A DNA stretch of 64,000 nt from Adhaeribacter rhizoryzae (GCF_008629685.1 NZ_VWSF01000017.1:62001-126000); one strand, 5' to 3'. Numbered from the stretch's first letter, positions 16,733-25,816 are shown. Notes: a model not told the origin generated them from the letters alone. Translations and numbers: made by a program.

Positions 16733-17776
16733 CTAAGCTTCTTCTTTAAAAAAGAGCTGGTAATAATGCATGCCGCGCTCTTCGTCGTAGCCTTTTTCTA
16801 TGTTCTGGCTATTCCCGTGTACGTAAATATGGAAGCTTTTGTCGAGCTTGATAATGCTTTTCATGTAGCGGGTTTGCTTTTTTACCGCCGAATCGTGAAT
16901 ATCGAATTCGGGTTTTATTTCAAAATTCCGTTCGGTTTCGTAAGTGGTTTTGTAGTTCTGGAAGCTTTCAATAAGGTCAGGCTGGCCAATAACTTCGTTC
17001 TGGAATTCATTTAAATCGAAGACTTCTTTTTCTTTCATGAAGTCCATCGATTTGTGCAGCAGGTTGGCTTGTTCGGCACGGCTTACTTCAAATTCTTCGG
17101 GTAGGCGCTCTTCCACAAAACTTTTGCAGAGGTTCATTATTTTCTGGGTATGAAAATAACTATCCTGCCTGAATTTCAACTTCAGAAAATCGTCTTTCCA
17201 GTAAAGGGCTTCGTTGCTTTTGCTTAAATTATCGACGGTAGCTACCAGATAACCGTGTTCCTGGTCGGTGTTAAATATTAAACAGCCTTTATCCAGTTTA
17301 TTAATATTTACGCCATCTTCGCTATCAATGTCAAAGCTATCGCCGTTCGGAAAAACTTTCAGGTACGTTTCCCGCGACTCGGATTTAAACAAACCCACGG
17401 CATCTACGGCTTCGCCATCTACCACACAATCTGAAAGGTAAGTTACATAAAACTCACCTTCTTTAATTTTGGCGTGGGTGCTTTGCTCGTACAGGTGCCG
17501 GGCCAGGTTTATGGATTGTTCGTGCAGCGTTTCGGGCTCCGCAAAAATCTTAGAGACAAAACTAAATACCTCATTCAGGTTTATATCCGATTCGTGGTGC
17601 AGGTTAAAATATTCTTCGGATTTAAACGGCGACAAGAAATATTTTAAAAGGAGTTCTTTTACAAAGTTATCCAGCTTTAAGGGTTCTTTCGAAAACCGGA
17701 TATCTTCATCGCGACTTTTATTGCCTACTTTGTGCAGAATAATATTTTCTAGTTTTACTTCGGAAGTTACCAGCAT
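16733..17776 (-). CDS. Nucleoid-associated protein, NdpA/YejK (37-kDa) family
   Basis: 347 residues from the ATG at 17776; a longer frame from a TTG at 17827 adds a hydrophobic stretch with many Cys and is unlikely. The protein is soluble and charged, with the family-type start (V-K-L-E-N-I-I-L-H-K-V-G), a central Y-L-K-V-F-P-N-G-D region, and a C-terminal part with S-I-I-K-L-D-K-S-F-H-I-Y-V-H. The family associates with the nucleoid in Proteobacteria; its role in Bacteroidota is not established. It is a single gene with its own stop codon abutting a heptamer array. Confidence 0.8.
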   Translation of the reverse strand: MLVTSEVKLENIILHKVGNKSRDEDIRFSKEPLKLDNFVKELLLKYFLSPFKSEEYFNLHHESDINLNEVFSFVSKIFAEPETLHEQSINLARHLYEQSTHAKIKEGEFYVTYLSDCVVDGEAVDAVGLFKSESRETYLKVFPNGDSFDIDSEDGVNINKLDKGCLIFNTDQEHGYLVATVDNLSKSNEALYWKDDFLKLKFRQDSYFHTQKIMNLCKSFVEERLPEEFEVSRAEQANLLHKSMDFMKEKEVFDLNEFQNEVIGQPDLIESFQNYKTTYETERNFEIKPEFDIHDSAVKKQTRYMKSIIKLDKSFHIYVHGNSQNIEKGYDEERGMHYYQLFFKEEA

Positions 17777-17918
17777 GAATAAAATTAGGTAAAGTTTGGG
17801 AGGGCAAAGATACAGGTAGCAGCACAATTGCCAACCAGAAATATTTAGTGATTACCGGCAGGTAGTACGGTTTGTATTTAATAACAAGTTTTAACGAAAT
17901 GTGAACAATAGATAAAAT

Positions 17919-17957
17919 AAAAGCGGCTTGCTTTTTAAAACAGGCCGCTTTTGTTTT
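17919..17957. terminator. Bidirectional terminator between nucleoid-protein promoter region and NIPSNAP gene end
   Basis: Arms AAAAGCGGCTTG (17919-17930) and CAGGCCGCTTTT (17941-17952) pair with one G-T wobble, with A-rich and T-rich flanks. It lies 16 bp downstream of the NIPSNAP stop on the minus strand. Confidence 0.85.
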
Positions 17958-17972
17958 ATCTAAACCAGTTGC

Positions 17973-18770
17973 TTAAATATCGGAATATTCGGCGGGCCGT
18001 AAAAACAAAGTTACGTTTTTAGATACGTTGTTTTTGTATTCGGGCTTGGCTGATAAAGTTTTCCAGGCCGGATCGGCGCTGAACGATTTCCATTTTTCGT
18101 CGCGGGTAGGGCGGTCTTCGAAAGTAGTTAGGTACATCAGGTTAGGCATGGTGCTGCCGGCTACTACTTCGCCGTAAAATACCGCATTAAAGCCTAATCG
18201 GTTAAAAATATCGATCTCGCCACCCTGGTTAAACATTTGTACCTTGTTCTGGTAAATTTTTTCGGTGTGGCCTTCGTAGCTGCGTAGTTCATACACGCGT
18301 TCGGATTTTGGCCCTTTTAGTTTAGGCAAAGCCATTTGGGGCATTAACTCAAACGCCTGAATAACGATGCTTTCCATGCGGGTATAAGGCGGATTGTTGA
18401 AGGGCGCATTAATATAATCGGCACCGGCCTGGGCATATTGTTTGTCTTTCTGCAACGCTTGCGGCAGTTTAACTAACTGGTCCAGCGACTTCATGGGCAC
18501 TAATACAAATATTTTTTTGGTGCGGGCGGTATCGTTGCTAATGGGTTTAAATACGCCCACTTTACTGATGCCCGCGCGGTGCATGGCCGGCTGGTAAGCG
18601 TTTTTTAAATAATTTTCTACCCGTTCTTCCTGTTCTTTGGTTTTAAGCGAATACACTTTTAACTCGTAAAATTCGCGGGCGGGCGCACTGTAGGCAGGCA
18701 AAGCCAGCCCTACAAAATTAAGGAACAACACGGCCCAAAGCAGGCCCAATACACTTTTGTTTGTTTTCAT
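17973..18770 (-). CDS. Exported NIPSNAP-family protein
   Basis: 265 residues with an N-terminal signal peptide (hydrophobic segment ~8-28 ending near A-Y-S-A-P-A). Two NIPSNAP-type ferredoxin-like repeats follow: F-Y-E-L-K-V-Y-S near residue 34 and V-Y-E-L-R-S-Y-E-G-H near residue 163. The second ends with F-F/V-Y-G-E-V-V-A-G and a W-K-x-F-x-x-D-P-x-W motif typical of the family. The biochemical role in bacteria is unknown; exported Cytophagales members often carry this double form. Monocistronic, flanked by hairpins on both sides. Confidence 0.88.
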   Translation of the reverse strand: MKTNKSVLGLLWAVLFLNFVGLALPAYSAPAREFYELKVYSLKTKEQEERVENYLKNAYQPAMHRAGISKVGVFKPISNDTARTKKIFVLVPMKSLDQLVKLPQALQKDKQYAQAGADYINAPFNNPPYTRMESIVIQAFELMPQMALPKLKGPKSERVYELRSYEGHTEKIYQNKVQMFNQGGEIDIFNRLGFNAVFYGEVVAGSTMPNLMYLTTFEDRPTRDEKWKSFSADPAWKTLSAKPEYKNNVSKNVTLFLRPAEYSDI

Positions 18771-18940
18771 TTGGTGGATAAACTAGTAATTAATTGAATA
18801 TTTTTAATTACGGGTAAAAATATTAAAAATATCAGCGCGGCTATTAGGCATAAATACGTAATCGGCTGGCTTAACCAGATAAAATTAGTAAGGGCATATA
18901 CTTAGTTTAGCCTAAAATATTGCCGGAAATATTTATGCAA

Positions 18941-18985
18941 AAAAATAGCGCTGTGCCCATTAGCCACAGCGCTATTTCTGTTTGT
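18941..18985. terminator. Terminator downstream of small hydrophilic protein gene
   Basis: Perfect 12-bp arms AATAGCGCTGTG (18944-18955) and CACAGCGCTATT (18965-18976), with A-run on the left and T-rich sequence on the right, so it can act in either direction. Confidence 0.85.
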
Positions 18986-18999
18986 TTAAGAAAATATTG

Positions 19000-19191
19000 T
19001 TAATGGCTTCCGGCCGATGAACCTGCATCTTGTCCGCCATCCTGATCGGAGCTGGTACCCCGGCTGCCGCCTTTGGCTGGCCTTTTCGGATCGCCTACAT
19101 TGTCTTTATTTCCGGCCATTTTAGGCACCGAATTAATATCTTTTAAAATATCTTTGCCAGCATCCTGATCTTTATTTTTGTTATCCTTCAT
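19000..19191 (-). CDS. Small, highly hydrophilic, probably disordered protein
   Basis: 63 residues from ATG 19191; an in-frame upstream start at 19215 adds eight hydrophobic residues and is less likely. The sequence is rich in Lys, Asp, Gly, Ser and Gln, with no Cys or Trp, and ends in a Gly/Ser/Asp tail. No domain is recognised. The composition recalls hydrophilin-like stress proteins, but that is inference from composition only. The presence of a dedicated terminator 15 bp downstream supports a real gene. Confidence 0.6.
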   Translation of the reverse strand: MKDNKNKDQDAGKDILKDINSVPKMAGNKDNVGDPKRPAKGGSRGTSSDQDGGQDAGSSAGSH

Positions 19192-19370
19192 AATATTTAA
19201 GGTTAAGTTAAACATTAAAAGCTTTTTGCTTTTGTTTGTATACTTACGCAGAACCTTTTATTGGGGTGGTAAAAAAGTAAATTTAAGACGGGTTTAGTAG
19301 CCGTTTATACTTAGGCAAGCCAAAATCTTTGGCTTTTATTAAGGCTGATTACTTATCTGTTGGCCGCTAA

Positions 19371-20900
19371 TTATTTAATAACATTAACATCAGTGTTACT
19401 AATAAAAGCTACGCGCTTGCTGTCCGGCGACCAGGAAGGTGTGTTGATGCTGCCTTGCCCGCCGTAGAAATAAGCAATTACTTTGGGTTGACCGCCGCTG
19501 ATGGGTAGCAAACGCAAATACACGTGTTTGTAAAATGGGTGGTCGTCGGGTTTTACTTCTTCTTTCAAAAAAGATAAAAACACAATCCATTTACCGTCCG
19601 GCGATATATGCGGAAACCAGTCGTGGAATTCGTTAGTGGTAGTTACGGCTTCCTGGTTGCTACCGTCGGGTTTCATGCGCCAGATTTGCATGGTGCCGGT
19701 ACGATTGGAATTAAAATATATCCATTTGCCATCGGGGGTATATTCGGAGCCATCGTCGAGGGCCGGATGATTCGTTAAACGCTTTTCGGGGCCGCCCGCC
19801 GCGGGTACGGTATAAATATCGAATTCATTGTTGCGCTGGCCGGTAAAGGTAAGCGTTTTGCCATCCGGCGACCAGCCGTGCAAATAAGAGGGGCCGGTGG
19901 GCGTAATTTGTTTGGGTGTGCCGCCCGTAACCGGTACCGTCCAGATAATAGAACCCTGGTTGGGCAAAGAACTGCTTAAGCCCAGCATTTTGCCATCGAA
20001 AGAAAGTACATGGTCGTTGTTGTTGCTTTTAACGTTGCCGGTATTTATTACCTCGGGGGTGCGCTGGTCTAAATCGAATCGGTACATCAGGCCTTCGCTG
20101 TTGTAAATTAACGTTTTGTTATCGGGAGTCCAGTTGGGCGCCTGCAACGATTTGGGGGCGGTATAAATAATGTCGCGGTTGCCGGTAGCTATTTCCAGCA
20201 ACTCAATCTGGCTGCCAATGTATTCGCGGTAAGGCACAAAGTTTTCTTTGGCTGGTACGGTTAGGCGCACATCCCGGAAAAGGCCTTTTTCTACTATATC
20301 TTTGTTATGGGCGCACACAAATAAACCTACATAAATTTCATCGCCAATATTTAAGTTAGCTACCTGCTCGGTTACAAAAGGCTCGCCAAACTTAGCTACC
20401 CGCATGGTGTAAGTATTGCCGCGCCGTTCCAGTTGTATTACATCGGGAGCTGTAACTTTAGAACGAACTTCTTCGGTAACAGCGGCGGTTGCTTTCCGGT
20501 ATTGCAGGGCGGTGAGGCCATCGCCGTGTACCACGGCGTTTACGTGCGGTGCGTTAGGTTCTAAACTGGTGCGGGCCATCCAGCCAATTTTACGGTGCGG
20601 ATCTACGCCTTTACCCATTAGTTTGCCCCGCGTATACAAAATAAAATCTCCTTTAAGCTTTTTCCAGACAAAATGGAATTCATCTTTTTCGGCCCAAATA
20701 TTGGTGCCGGAGCCCGTAAGCGTATATTCCTGGGTTTTGGCGTTGTACGTGGCCGAACCTTTGTGTAAAACCGGTCCCACATCGGATTGTCCTTCGAAAA
20801 CACCTAGCTTATTTTGTTGGGCCCAAGAAGCGTAAGGCGCACCTGCTAAAGCCAGCAAGGCCAGCGCAAATAGTTGAAAAAAGAATAATTTATGTTTCAT
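19371..20900 (-). CDS. Exported TolB-like beta-propeller protein with N-terminal lectin-like domain
   Basis: 509 residues. A signal peptide (~1-27, ending near S-W-A-Q-Q) precedes a ~185-residue domain with a laminin-G/DUF1349-like look (F-x-F-V-W-K-K-L-K-G-D-F and M-A-R-T-S-L-E-P), then five or more PD40 blades such as W-S-P-D-G-K-T-L, Y-T-P-D-G-K-W-I-Y-F-N-S-N and W-S-P-D-S-K-R-V-A-F. No Tol-Pal genes are nearby, so a role in that system is unlikely; a periplasmic or surface binding protein is more plausible. Single gene; the lectin-like domain could bind glycans (inference). Confidence 0.82.
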   Translation of the reverse strand: MKHKLFFFQLFALALLALAGAPYASWAQQNKLGVFEGQSDVGPVLHKGSATYNAKTQEYTLTGSGTNIWAEKDEFHFVWKKLKGDFILYTRGKLMGKGVDPHRKIGWMARTSLEPNAPHVNAVVHGDGLTALQYRKATAAVTEEVRSKVTAPDVIQLERRGNTYTMRVAKFGEPFVTEQVANLNIGDEIYVGLFVCAHNKDIVEKGLFRDVRLTVPAKENFVPYREYIGSQIELLEIATGNRDIIYTAPKSLQAPNWTPDNKTLIYNSEGLMYRFDLDQRTPEVINTGNVKSNNNDHVLSFDGKMLGLSSSLPNQGSIIWTVPVTGGTPKQITPTGPSYLHGWSPDGKTLTFTGQRNNEFDIYTVPAAGGPEKRLTNHPALDDGSEYTPDGKWIYFNSNRTGTMQIWRMKPDGSNQEAVTTTNEFHDWFPHISPDGKWIVFLSFLKEEVKPDDHPFYKHVYLRLLPISGGQPKVIAYFYGGQGSINTPSWSPDSKRVAFISNTDVNVIK

Positions 20901-21043
20901 AACAGAAAAGTTTGAACAAACGATTTTAGAGGTTTGGGTGGATTATTTCGTCTTTAATTTAAATAATTGTTTTGGCGTTTTAACTAAGACCGGGCACTTG
21001 TTTTTAACAGATTAACAAGTAGGAATATAATTGGCCAAAAACA

Positions 21044-21078
21044 AAAAAGCACAACTGTTAACCAGTTGTGCTCTTGTT
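21044..21078. terminator. Terminator downstream of OmpH-like gene
   Basis: Perfect 10-bp arms AGCACAACTG (21048-21057) and CAGTTGTGCT (21063-21072), preceded by an A-run that becomes a U-run on the minus-strand transcript. Confidence 0.85.
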
Positions 21079-21097
21079 GCTAAATGATGGGATTATT

Positions 21098-21751
21098 TTA
21101 TTTAATGCCTAATTTAGCTTTTACCAGCGGCATTATGTTGTGGCTTTCTTTCGCGTAAATAAACGAGCCGGTGTTGGTATCAAAAATATAATCGTAGCCA
21201 TTTTCTTTGCCTACATCTTTCACAGCTTTTTCGGCTTTGTCCAGAATAGGCTTAAACAAGTCTTCCCGCTTTTTGGCTACCTGCTGCTGCCCCGATACCT
21301 GCGATTGTTGTAAACGCTGTTCTAAATCTTGCAGGGCCCGGATGCGGGTTTCTTTTACCGCATCTACCATGGTTTTCTCCTGAGACTGGAATTCGGTAAT
21401 TTTGGTTTGATATTCAGACTGCAAACCGCCAAATTGTTTTTCCAGGTTTTTTACAAAAGCTTCCAGGTTTGCTTCGGCTCTTTTGGTTTCGGGCATTACT
21501 TTAAGCAGTTCTGCGGAGTTAATGTAACCAAACTTCTGGTTGGGAGCAGTTGCCGTGGTTGGGGTAGCAGTGGCGGCAGGGGTGCTGGTGGCCGAAGTTT
21601 CGGTAGTGGCAACGGCACCGGAATCGGCGGTAACAGCCGTGTTGGGAGTGGTGGTTTTTCCGGCATCGCCTCCTTTTTGCTGGCACCCGGTAAATAAAGT
21701 AGTTCCGGCTACAGATAAACTTAAGGCTAAAACTAAAAAGGGCCTCTTCAT
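21098..21751 (-). CDS. Lipid-anchored OmpH/Skp-like periplasmic chaperone
   Basis: 217 residues. The N-terminus has a lipoprotein signal with lipobox L-F-T-G-C, so Cys23 would be lipidated. A ~45-residue Ala/Thr-rich linker is followed by an OmpH domain: F-G-Y-I-N-S-A-E-L-L-K-V-M-P-E start, long coiled-coil arms (~95-175) and the terminal Y-D-Y-I-F-D-T-N-T-G motif. Skp/OmpH proteins hold unfolded outer-membrane proteins; they are normally soluble, so a lipid anchor with flexible tether would fix this one to a membrane. Stand-alone gene, not next to bamA. Confidence 0.87.
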   Translation of the reverse strand: MKRPFLVLALSLSVAGTTLFTGCQQKGGDAGKTTTPNTAVTADSGAVATTETSATSTPAATATPTTATAPNQKFGYINSAELLKVMPETKRAEANLEAFVKNLEKQFGGLQSEYQTKITEFQSQEKTMVDAVKETRIRALQDLEQRLQQSQVSGQQQVAKKREDLFKPILDKAEKAVKDVGKENGYDYIFDTNTGSFIYAKESHNIMPLVKAKLGIK

Positions 21752-21978
21752 AATTGGTGGTATATAAATTAAATTAAAATTAACGGCAACAAAATAGCTA
21801 TATTATCTGGGTATTTCCTATTATTTTTTGTTCGGAATACCGCAAGTACCTTGCTCTGGGGTAATCTGGTAAGGTTAAAAACAAGGCTTTTTTAATCATA
21901 AACCCATTTTTTACTGCATTCTTAGCCAGCAAATATTTATTGTTCAGCGTATGCGGTAGCAGTGCTCAGGGGTAAATA

Positions 21979-22440
21979 TTAGCGTAATTCTTCAAAACTG
22001 TACTGTGCATCGCCCCAAAATTGATCCAGGGCAATAATTCGCGGCTTAAAAAAAGAAATGAGCGTAGGCCAATCGTCGCGGTTAAACAAATTTACAGAAC
22101 TAATTTCTTTATATATCCGGCTAATAATTTTACCGTTTTCATCCTGCGTATGCAAGGCCCATTCCCAGGTTTCGCCAACTTGTTCGTGCAGGTAGGTTTT
22201 TAAAGTAGTAAACTGGTCAAAAAATATTTCCTGAATTTCAGGGTCCGGGTGCGTTAGTTCTATGCCAATGGAAGCAATATTTTTATCAGCTTTCATCCGG
22301 AAATAAACGTGTTTCTGGCCGGTATTATAATTCAGCCAGTTGGGTTTTAATCCTTCCGCCGACAGCACGGGTGCCATGTATTGCCCAAAGGTAGTCCAGA
22401 AAGCCTGGCGTAATTGCGAAGCTTGTTCTCTTGTGTACAT
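21979..22440 (-). CDS. DUF4268-domain protein
   Basis: 153 residues, soluble. It shows the family-type start (F-W-T-x-F-G-Q-Y-M), N-W-L-N-Y-x-T-G, H-V-Y-F-R-M, a central E-x-W-E-W-A-L and a late D-W-P-x-L-I-S-F-F motif. DUF4268 occurs alone, as here, or attached to restriction or helicase-type proteins; its function is unknown and it resembles endonuclease-associated folds only loosely. Single gene. Confidence 0.8.
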   Translation of the reverse strand: MYTREQASQLRQAFWTTFGQYMAPVLSAEGLKPNWLNYNTGQKHVYFRMKADKNIASIGIELTHPDPEIQEIFFDQFTTLKTYLHEQVGETWEWALHTQDENGKIISRIYKEISSVNLFNRDDWPTLISFFKPRIIALDQFWGDAQYSFEELR

Positions 22441-23013
22441 GCTTCAAAATTAACAATAACCTGCCAAGTTCAGGCTGCTAAACCCATAGAAATAATTACT
22501 ATGCATTAATAATATATGTAGTAATAAATTTAACTATAAAAAATATTGAGGATCAAGGTAGGACCGTAAACTTAAAAAAGTTGGCACTATATTCCGGCTT
22601 TAGAATTCAATAATTTAACAATAGATATATTTAGGTTAAAAAATTTATATTAATTATTTGTTTTATACTAATATTGTTGTTATATTTACTACCAGCCTTG
22701 TATTTTTTAAATTTTATTAGAGTTCGCAGCTTGTTTGGGCTTACTACAAAAAATATTGAGCTAAACGCCAAAAAGCAGCAGTTCTGAAATTAATAATGAA
22801 ATTTCTTGGAGCCAATACCCTGTATTTATTGGTTTGAGTAAGGGTGTACGTGTCTAAAATACATCTAATTTAGGTGGGAGTGTTTTTAATTTTAAAACTA
22901 TTTTTAAAATGAAGTCAGGGTAAATGATAAAGAGCGGGCAGGTTTTAGCCTTAACTGATGCGTTAAGGTGAAAGCTTATAAAAGAGTAACAGTGGTCATA
23001 TTTTTTTTTTTGA
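22441..23013. other. AT-rich intergenic region, no gene seen
   Basis: About 570 bp of very AT-rich DNA. AAAAAATATTGAG occurs twice (near 22538 and 22748). Two minus-strand open frames at 22854-23196 lack protein-like composition and are not called. No hairpin stands out. Confidence 0.5.
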
Positions 23014-23385
23014 ATGCTGCGAGTTATGGGTTTCGAAATGTTTAAAATAGATGGCATTGCCTATCTGGTAGTTCCTAAAGATTATACGGTGCAAGCCAAA
23101 ATAAACAACAGTTACCAGTTCGAATCCAGTACCGGTATGCCGGCGCAGGAAGTAGAAGCAATTCTGAACGAAAATATTATAAAGCTGCTCCGCCACTACG
23201 TAGAACTATTTATGCCCCACATTATCCCCGCCGATTTATATTTTGATTATACCGATTTGTATACATTTGTCGGGAAGTTGAACCGCCACGAAATACGGGA
23301 AGCAACTGCTACTGAAAAAGAAACTTATTGCAACAAAGAAGTAATAACCCTCTATTACGATTACAATACCCACATAACGCTGTAA
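23014..23385 (+). CDS. Small hypothetical protein
   Basis: 123 residues from ATG 23014; internal ATGs at codons 5 and 9 are also possible starts, the ninth giving M-F-K-I-D-G-I-A-Y-L. The protein is soluble with mixed alpha/beta composition and a run of aromatic residues (I-P-A-D-L-Y-F-D-Y-T-D-L-Y-T-F) in the middle. I do not recognise the family. Codon use matches surrounding genes. It converges on a PH-domain gene 26 bp away. Confidence 0.55.
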   Translation: MLRVMGFEMFKIDGIAYLVVPKDYTVQAKINNSYQFESSTGMPAQEVEAILNENIIKLLRHYVELFMPHIIPADLYFDYTDLYTFVGKLNRHEIREATATEKETYCNKEVITLYYDYNTHITL

Positions 23386-23411
23386 ATTTTTCCGGCAAAC
23401 CTGCTCTAATA

Positions 23412-23789
23412 TTATTTCAGAATATGCGTACTAAGCAGTTGGTACACCACATTTATATTATTATCTTTTTTAAACTCTTTTCGGATGGGCTCCGGCTGAC
23501 CAGTAATCCAGATTTTTAATTCCGCATCTAAATCCAGGAGACCCGCACTTTCTTTCGAAAATTTAGTTATAGAACGATAAGGCACCGATAAATATTCGGC
23601 TTTAGAACCGGTTAAACCTTGTTTCTCCACCAAAATCAGGCGCTTATTCGTAAACACAAACATATCCCGGATTACCTTAAAAGCTATTTCCAGGCGTTCG
23701 CCTTCTACCAATACCATCGAAAATTCCTTTTGCAACTTATCCAGCGAAACTTCAGAAGCGTTGCCCATTAAGCCATCGAGTAAGCCCAT
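23412..23789 (-). CDS. Bacterial PH-domain (bPH_1/DUF1696) protein
   Basis: 125 residues matching the stand-alone bacterial PH domain: an N-terminal G-L-L-D-G-L-M-G, then G-E-R-L-E-I-A-F-K-V-I-R-D-M-F-V-F-T-N-K-R-L-I-L-V, a central Y-R-S-I-T-K-F-S and D-L-D-A-E-L-K-I-W. Such proteins are cytosolic and form ring-like oligomers; their function is unclear, though some are stress-linked. Single gene converging with the hypothetical gene at 23014. Confidence 0.85.
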   Translation of the reverse strand: MGLLDGLMGNASEVSLDKLQKEFSMVLVEGERLEIAFKVIRDMFVFTNKRLILVEKQGLTGSKAEYLSVPYRSITKFSKESAGLLDLDAELKIWITGQPEPIRKEFKKDNNINVVYQLLSTHILK

Positions 23790-24096
23790 GTTTATATTTG
23801 TTAAGTTAAGAATGAAAATAAGAATTTATAGCAGGCTTGTACCCAATTTAAAAAACTAGTTATAGTCCCAAAGTATTAATATAAGGTATAATATTTTATC
23901 TGATGCAGCCAGCATAAAATTATTTTAGAGCAGTAGGAAAGTGGCTGAGGAATATTTATAAAAGGTGGGCAAGTAAAACTAAAAAGAGCGTTGAGAATTG
24001 GTACTGAAAGGCATTAAGCCGTTAAAAAATTAGAGAGGCAACCCGGTATTTGGCCCGTTAAAAAAAATAATAGTTCTGGTAAATAACTTGTTTAAT
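23790..24096. other. Intergenic region, no gene seen
   Basis: About 305 bp, AT-rich, containing the promoter of the PH-domain gene at its left end. No repeat, clear hairpin or credible reading frame. Confidence 0.45.
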
Positions 24097-24318
24097 TTAA
24101 CGATTAATCCAGCTTAGTTTTTTACGAGGGTCGCAATGCTGAATACAAAGTTTATCCTGGGCAAATAATTCTAAACCTTTTTTGTAAGCAGCAAAAAATG
24201 AATCAAATCCTTCTATTACTTTTTGCTCCCTTATAAGAATGTACTGGTCTTTGTACTCCCGCTTCAGATTATTTTCATTCTCCAGGAAGAATACGAAATC
24301 TTTTTCAATATCATACAT
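24097..24318 (-). CDS. Small DUF5678-like protein
   Basis: 73 residues. The pattern E-Y-K-D-Q-Y-I-L-I-R-E-Q-K-V-I-E followed by a helix with A-A-Y-K-K-G and the ending C-I-Q-H-C-D-P resembles the DUF5678-type fold (a short helix, two strands and a Q-H-C tail). The identification comes from pattern memory. Function unknown. Flanked by >300 bp non-coding DNA on both sides, so monocistronic. Confidence 0.6.
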   Translation of the reverse strand: MYDIEKDFVFFLENENNLKREYKDQYILIREQKVIEGFDSFFAAYKKGLELFAQDKLCIQHCDPRKKLSWINR

Positions 24319-24831
24319 AAAACTAAAATTTTATACTTGACAATGATAAGTTTAACAACACGTTAATAGCCAACTTTTTGTTACTATTAAGTTAATGCTT
24401 TTTTTATAAATTTATTTACAAGGTTGTTTAATCAAAAAAAAAATCGTTTAAACTTAGTCTATAAACTTTATACAATAAAATTTTACTTAAAAATATTTTA
24501 TGTAAGCAGGGTGAGAAGTATAAGTTGGTGATTTTTTATAATTGTTAATATTAACCACCAGTAGTTGGCACACCAACTTACCTCTTGTTAGTAATGGTAT
24601 TAAGAATTTATATAAGCGCAAATATTACTAGTTACTCCGGATAAAGTTCTTTAACCAGCAGTTTTACAAGTTAAGGAACGTAATGTTTTTACAATTGCAG
24701 TTTTGCTACTATGCTAAATAAATTTTTGCGCTTACAATAATTATTAGCCCATCTTTTTAATTTAAGTACAAAGCTGGCACATTTCCACACCAGCTTTGTA
24801 CAGTTATTTTGCAACCTTATTTATTAAAATG
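24319..24831. other. AT-rich intergenic region with a terminator at its right end
   Basis: About 510 bp. Apart from the hairpin at 24766-24801 it holds only AT-rich sequence and a small AGTTGGCACACCAACT palindrome near 24563. Confidence 0.45.
24766..24812. terminator. Terminator downstream of DUF4177-like gene
   Basis: Perfect 12-bp arms GTACAAAGCTGG (24766-24777) and CCAGCTTTGTAC (24790-24801), 12-nt loop. It lies 20-30 bp past the stop of the minus-strand gene that ends at 24832. Confidence 0.8.
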
Positions 24832-25080
24832 TTAATTAACCGAAGGGCTTAAACCAATATTTTCGGGGTTGTTCAGCTCATCGGTATTTTCTTCCATCAG
24901 TTCTTTCAGAACCAGATCGGTGCCATTAGAAACCAGTAAAGCAAAATAAACGGGCAGCGTATCTGAGCCATTTTGCGCTAAGTTAGCTGATACCACTTTC
25001 CAGCCTTGTTTGGCTAATTGGTTTAAATCTATCTCAAAAGCTTCGGCCGAGTCGGTGGTTAATACCTTGTATTTTTTCAT
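24832..25080 (-). CDS. Small DUF4177-like protein
   Basis: 82 residues. It begins M-K-K-Y-K-V-L and has L-N-Q-L-A-K-Q-G-W-K-V-V-S-A, the hallmark of DUF4177-type proteins, followed by a strand (P-V-Y-F-A-L-L-V) and an acidic tail. No function is known. Single gene with own terminator. Confidence 0.6.
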   Translation of the reverse strand: MKKYKVLTTDSAEAFEIDLNQLAKQGWKVVSANLAQNGSDTLPVYFALLVSNGTDLVLKELMEENTDELNNPENIGLSPSVN

Positions 25081-25356
25081 AATTTTACTTTATACTAATT
25101 TTAATTAATTCTGTTTGGCAACTGGTTTAATAAACTTGTGGCACAAAATCTGTTCTATAACAATTACGGTAAGAAGTAGCCTTAAAAATGTGTTTTGAAC
25201 CTTATTTTAAGCTTTACAAATAAGATTTAAATAGAAATTTCAGGTTATTTTAAAAATATTTAAATATAAATTGGTGTATATCTAATTTATATCTAAATTA
25301 TTAATACCTAAAGGAATTTGGACCGTAGAAGGCTATTCTAATTACTTTATTTTACC

Positions 25357-25635
25357 ATGAAATACATAGTTTTTAACTTAAAAGAAGAAGCGGAGGCTTT
25401 CTGTACCATGGTCGATGCGGCTTTAGGTTATCCTAAAACGTATACTTTAGGAGCAGGAGCAGGTGTTTACCAGCAGGCGGTGCAGAAAACTTATTCTACT
25501 TATGCCACTCCTATAAAAAAATACAACGCCGAAAAATATGCTTACCCGGTTACCGAAGCCAACCGTCACCTGATTCCGGCCGAAAAAGAAATGATTGAAT
25601 ATTTAGAGAATTGGTACCCCGATGGTATAATCTAA
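25357..25635 (+). CDS. Small hypothetical protein
   Basis: 92 residues. It starts M-K-Y-I-V-F-N-L-K-E-E-A-E-A-F, then Y-P-K-T-Y-T-L-G-A-G-A-G-V-Y, and ends with an acidic helix and a W-Y-P-D-G tail. I do not recognise the family; the short N-terminal strand-helix recalls small phage-borne proteins but no other phage genes are near. A terminator 13 bp downstream supports expression. Confidence 0.6.
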   Translation: MKYIVFNLKEEAEAFCTMVDAALGYPKTYTLGAGAGVYQQAVQKTYSTYATPIKKYNAEKYAYPVTEANRHLIPAEKEMIEYLENWYPDGII

Positions 25636-25647
25636 ACGGCCAACTTG

Positions 25648-25680
25648 AAAGCACTTTATCCATGTGCTTTTTTTATTTTA
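25648..25680 (+). terminator. Terminator after small hypothetical gene
   Basis: 7-bp arms AAAGCAC and GTGCTTT (25648-25654, 25664-25670) followed by a run of seven T. Confidence 0.8.
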
Positions 25681-25816
25681 TAGCTTATTTCATTAATGGC
25701 TTTCTTATCGGTTTGTTTTTATTCACCGCATCAGGCGAACAGGACAAGCTATTAGTTTTGGTTTAATTTAGAACAAGGCTAAACGGAATACGTGTTGGTT
25801 GGCAAATTGGAGAGCG

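Noticed and set aside
19371-20900. Assignment as TolB of the Tol-Pal system
   Set aside because: The PD40 blades match, but there is an extra lectin-like domain and no tolQRA or pal genes around it.
22854-23196. Two overlapping minus-strand frames in the AT-rich stretch
   Set aside because: Both overlap the better-supported plus-strand gene or AT-rich DNA, and neither has a plausible composition.
25357-25635. Prophage remnant
   Set aside because: One small phage-like-looking protein is not enough; no integrase, structural or lysis genes nearby.
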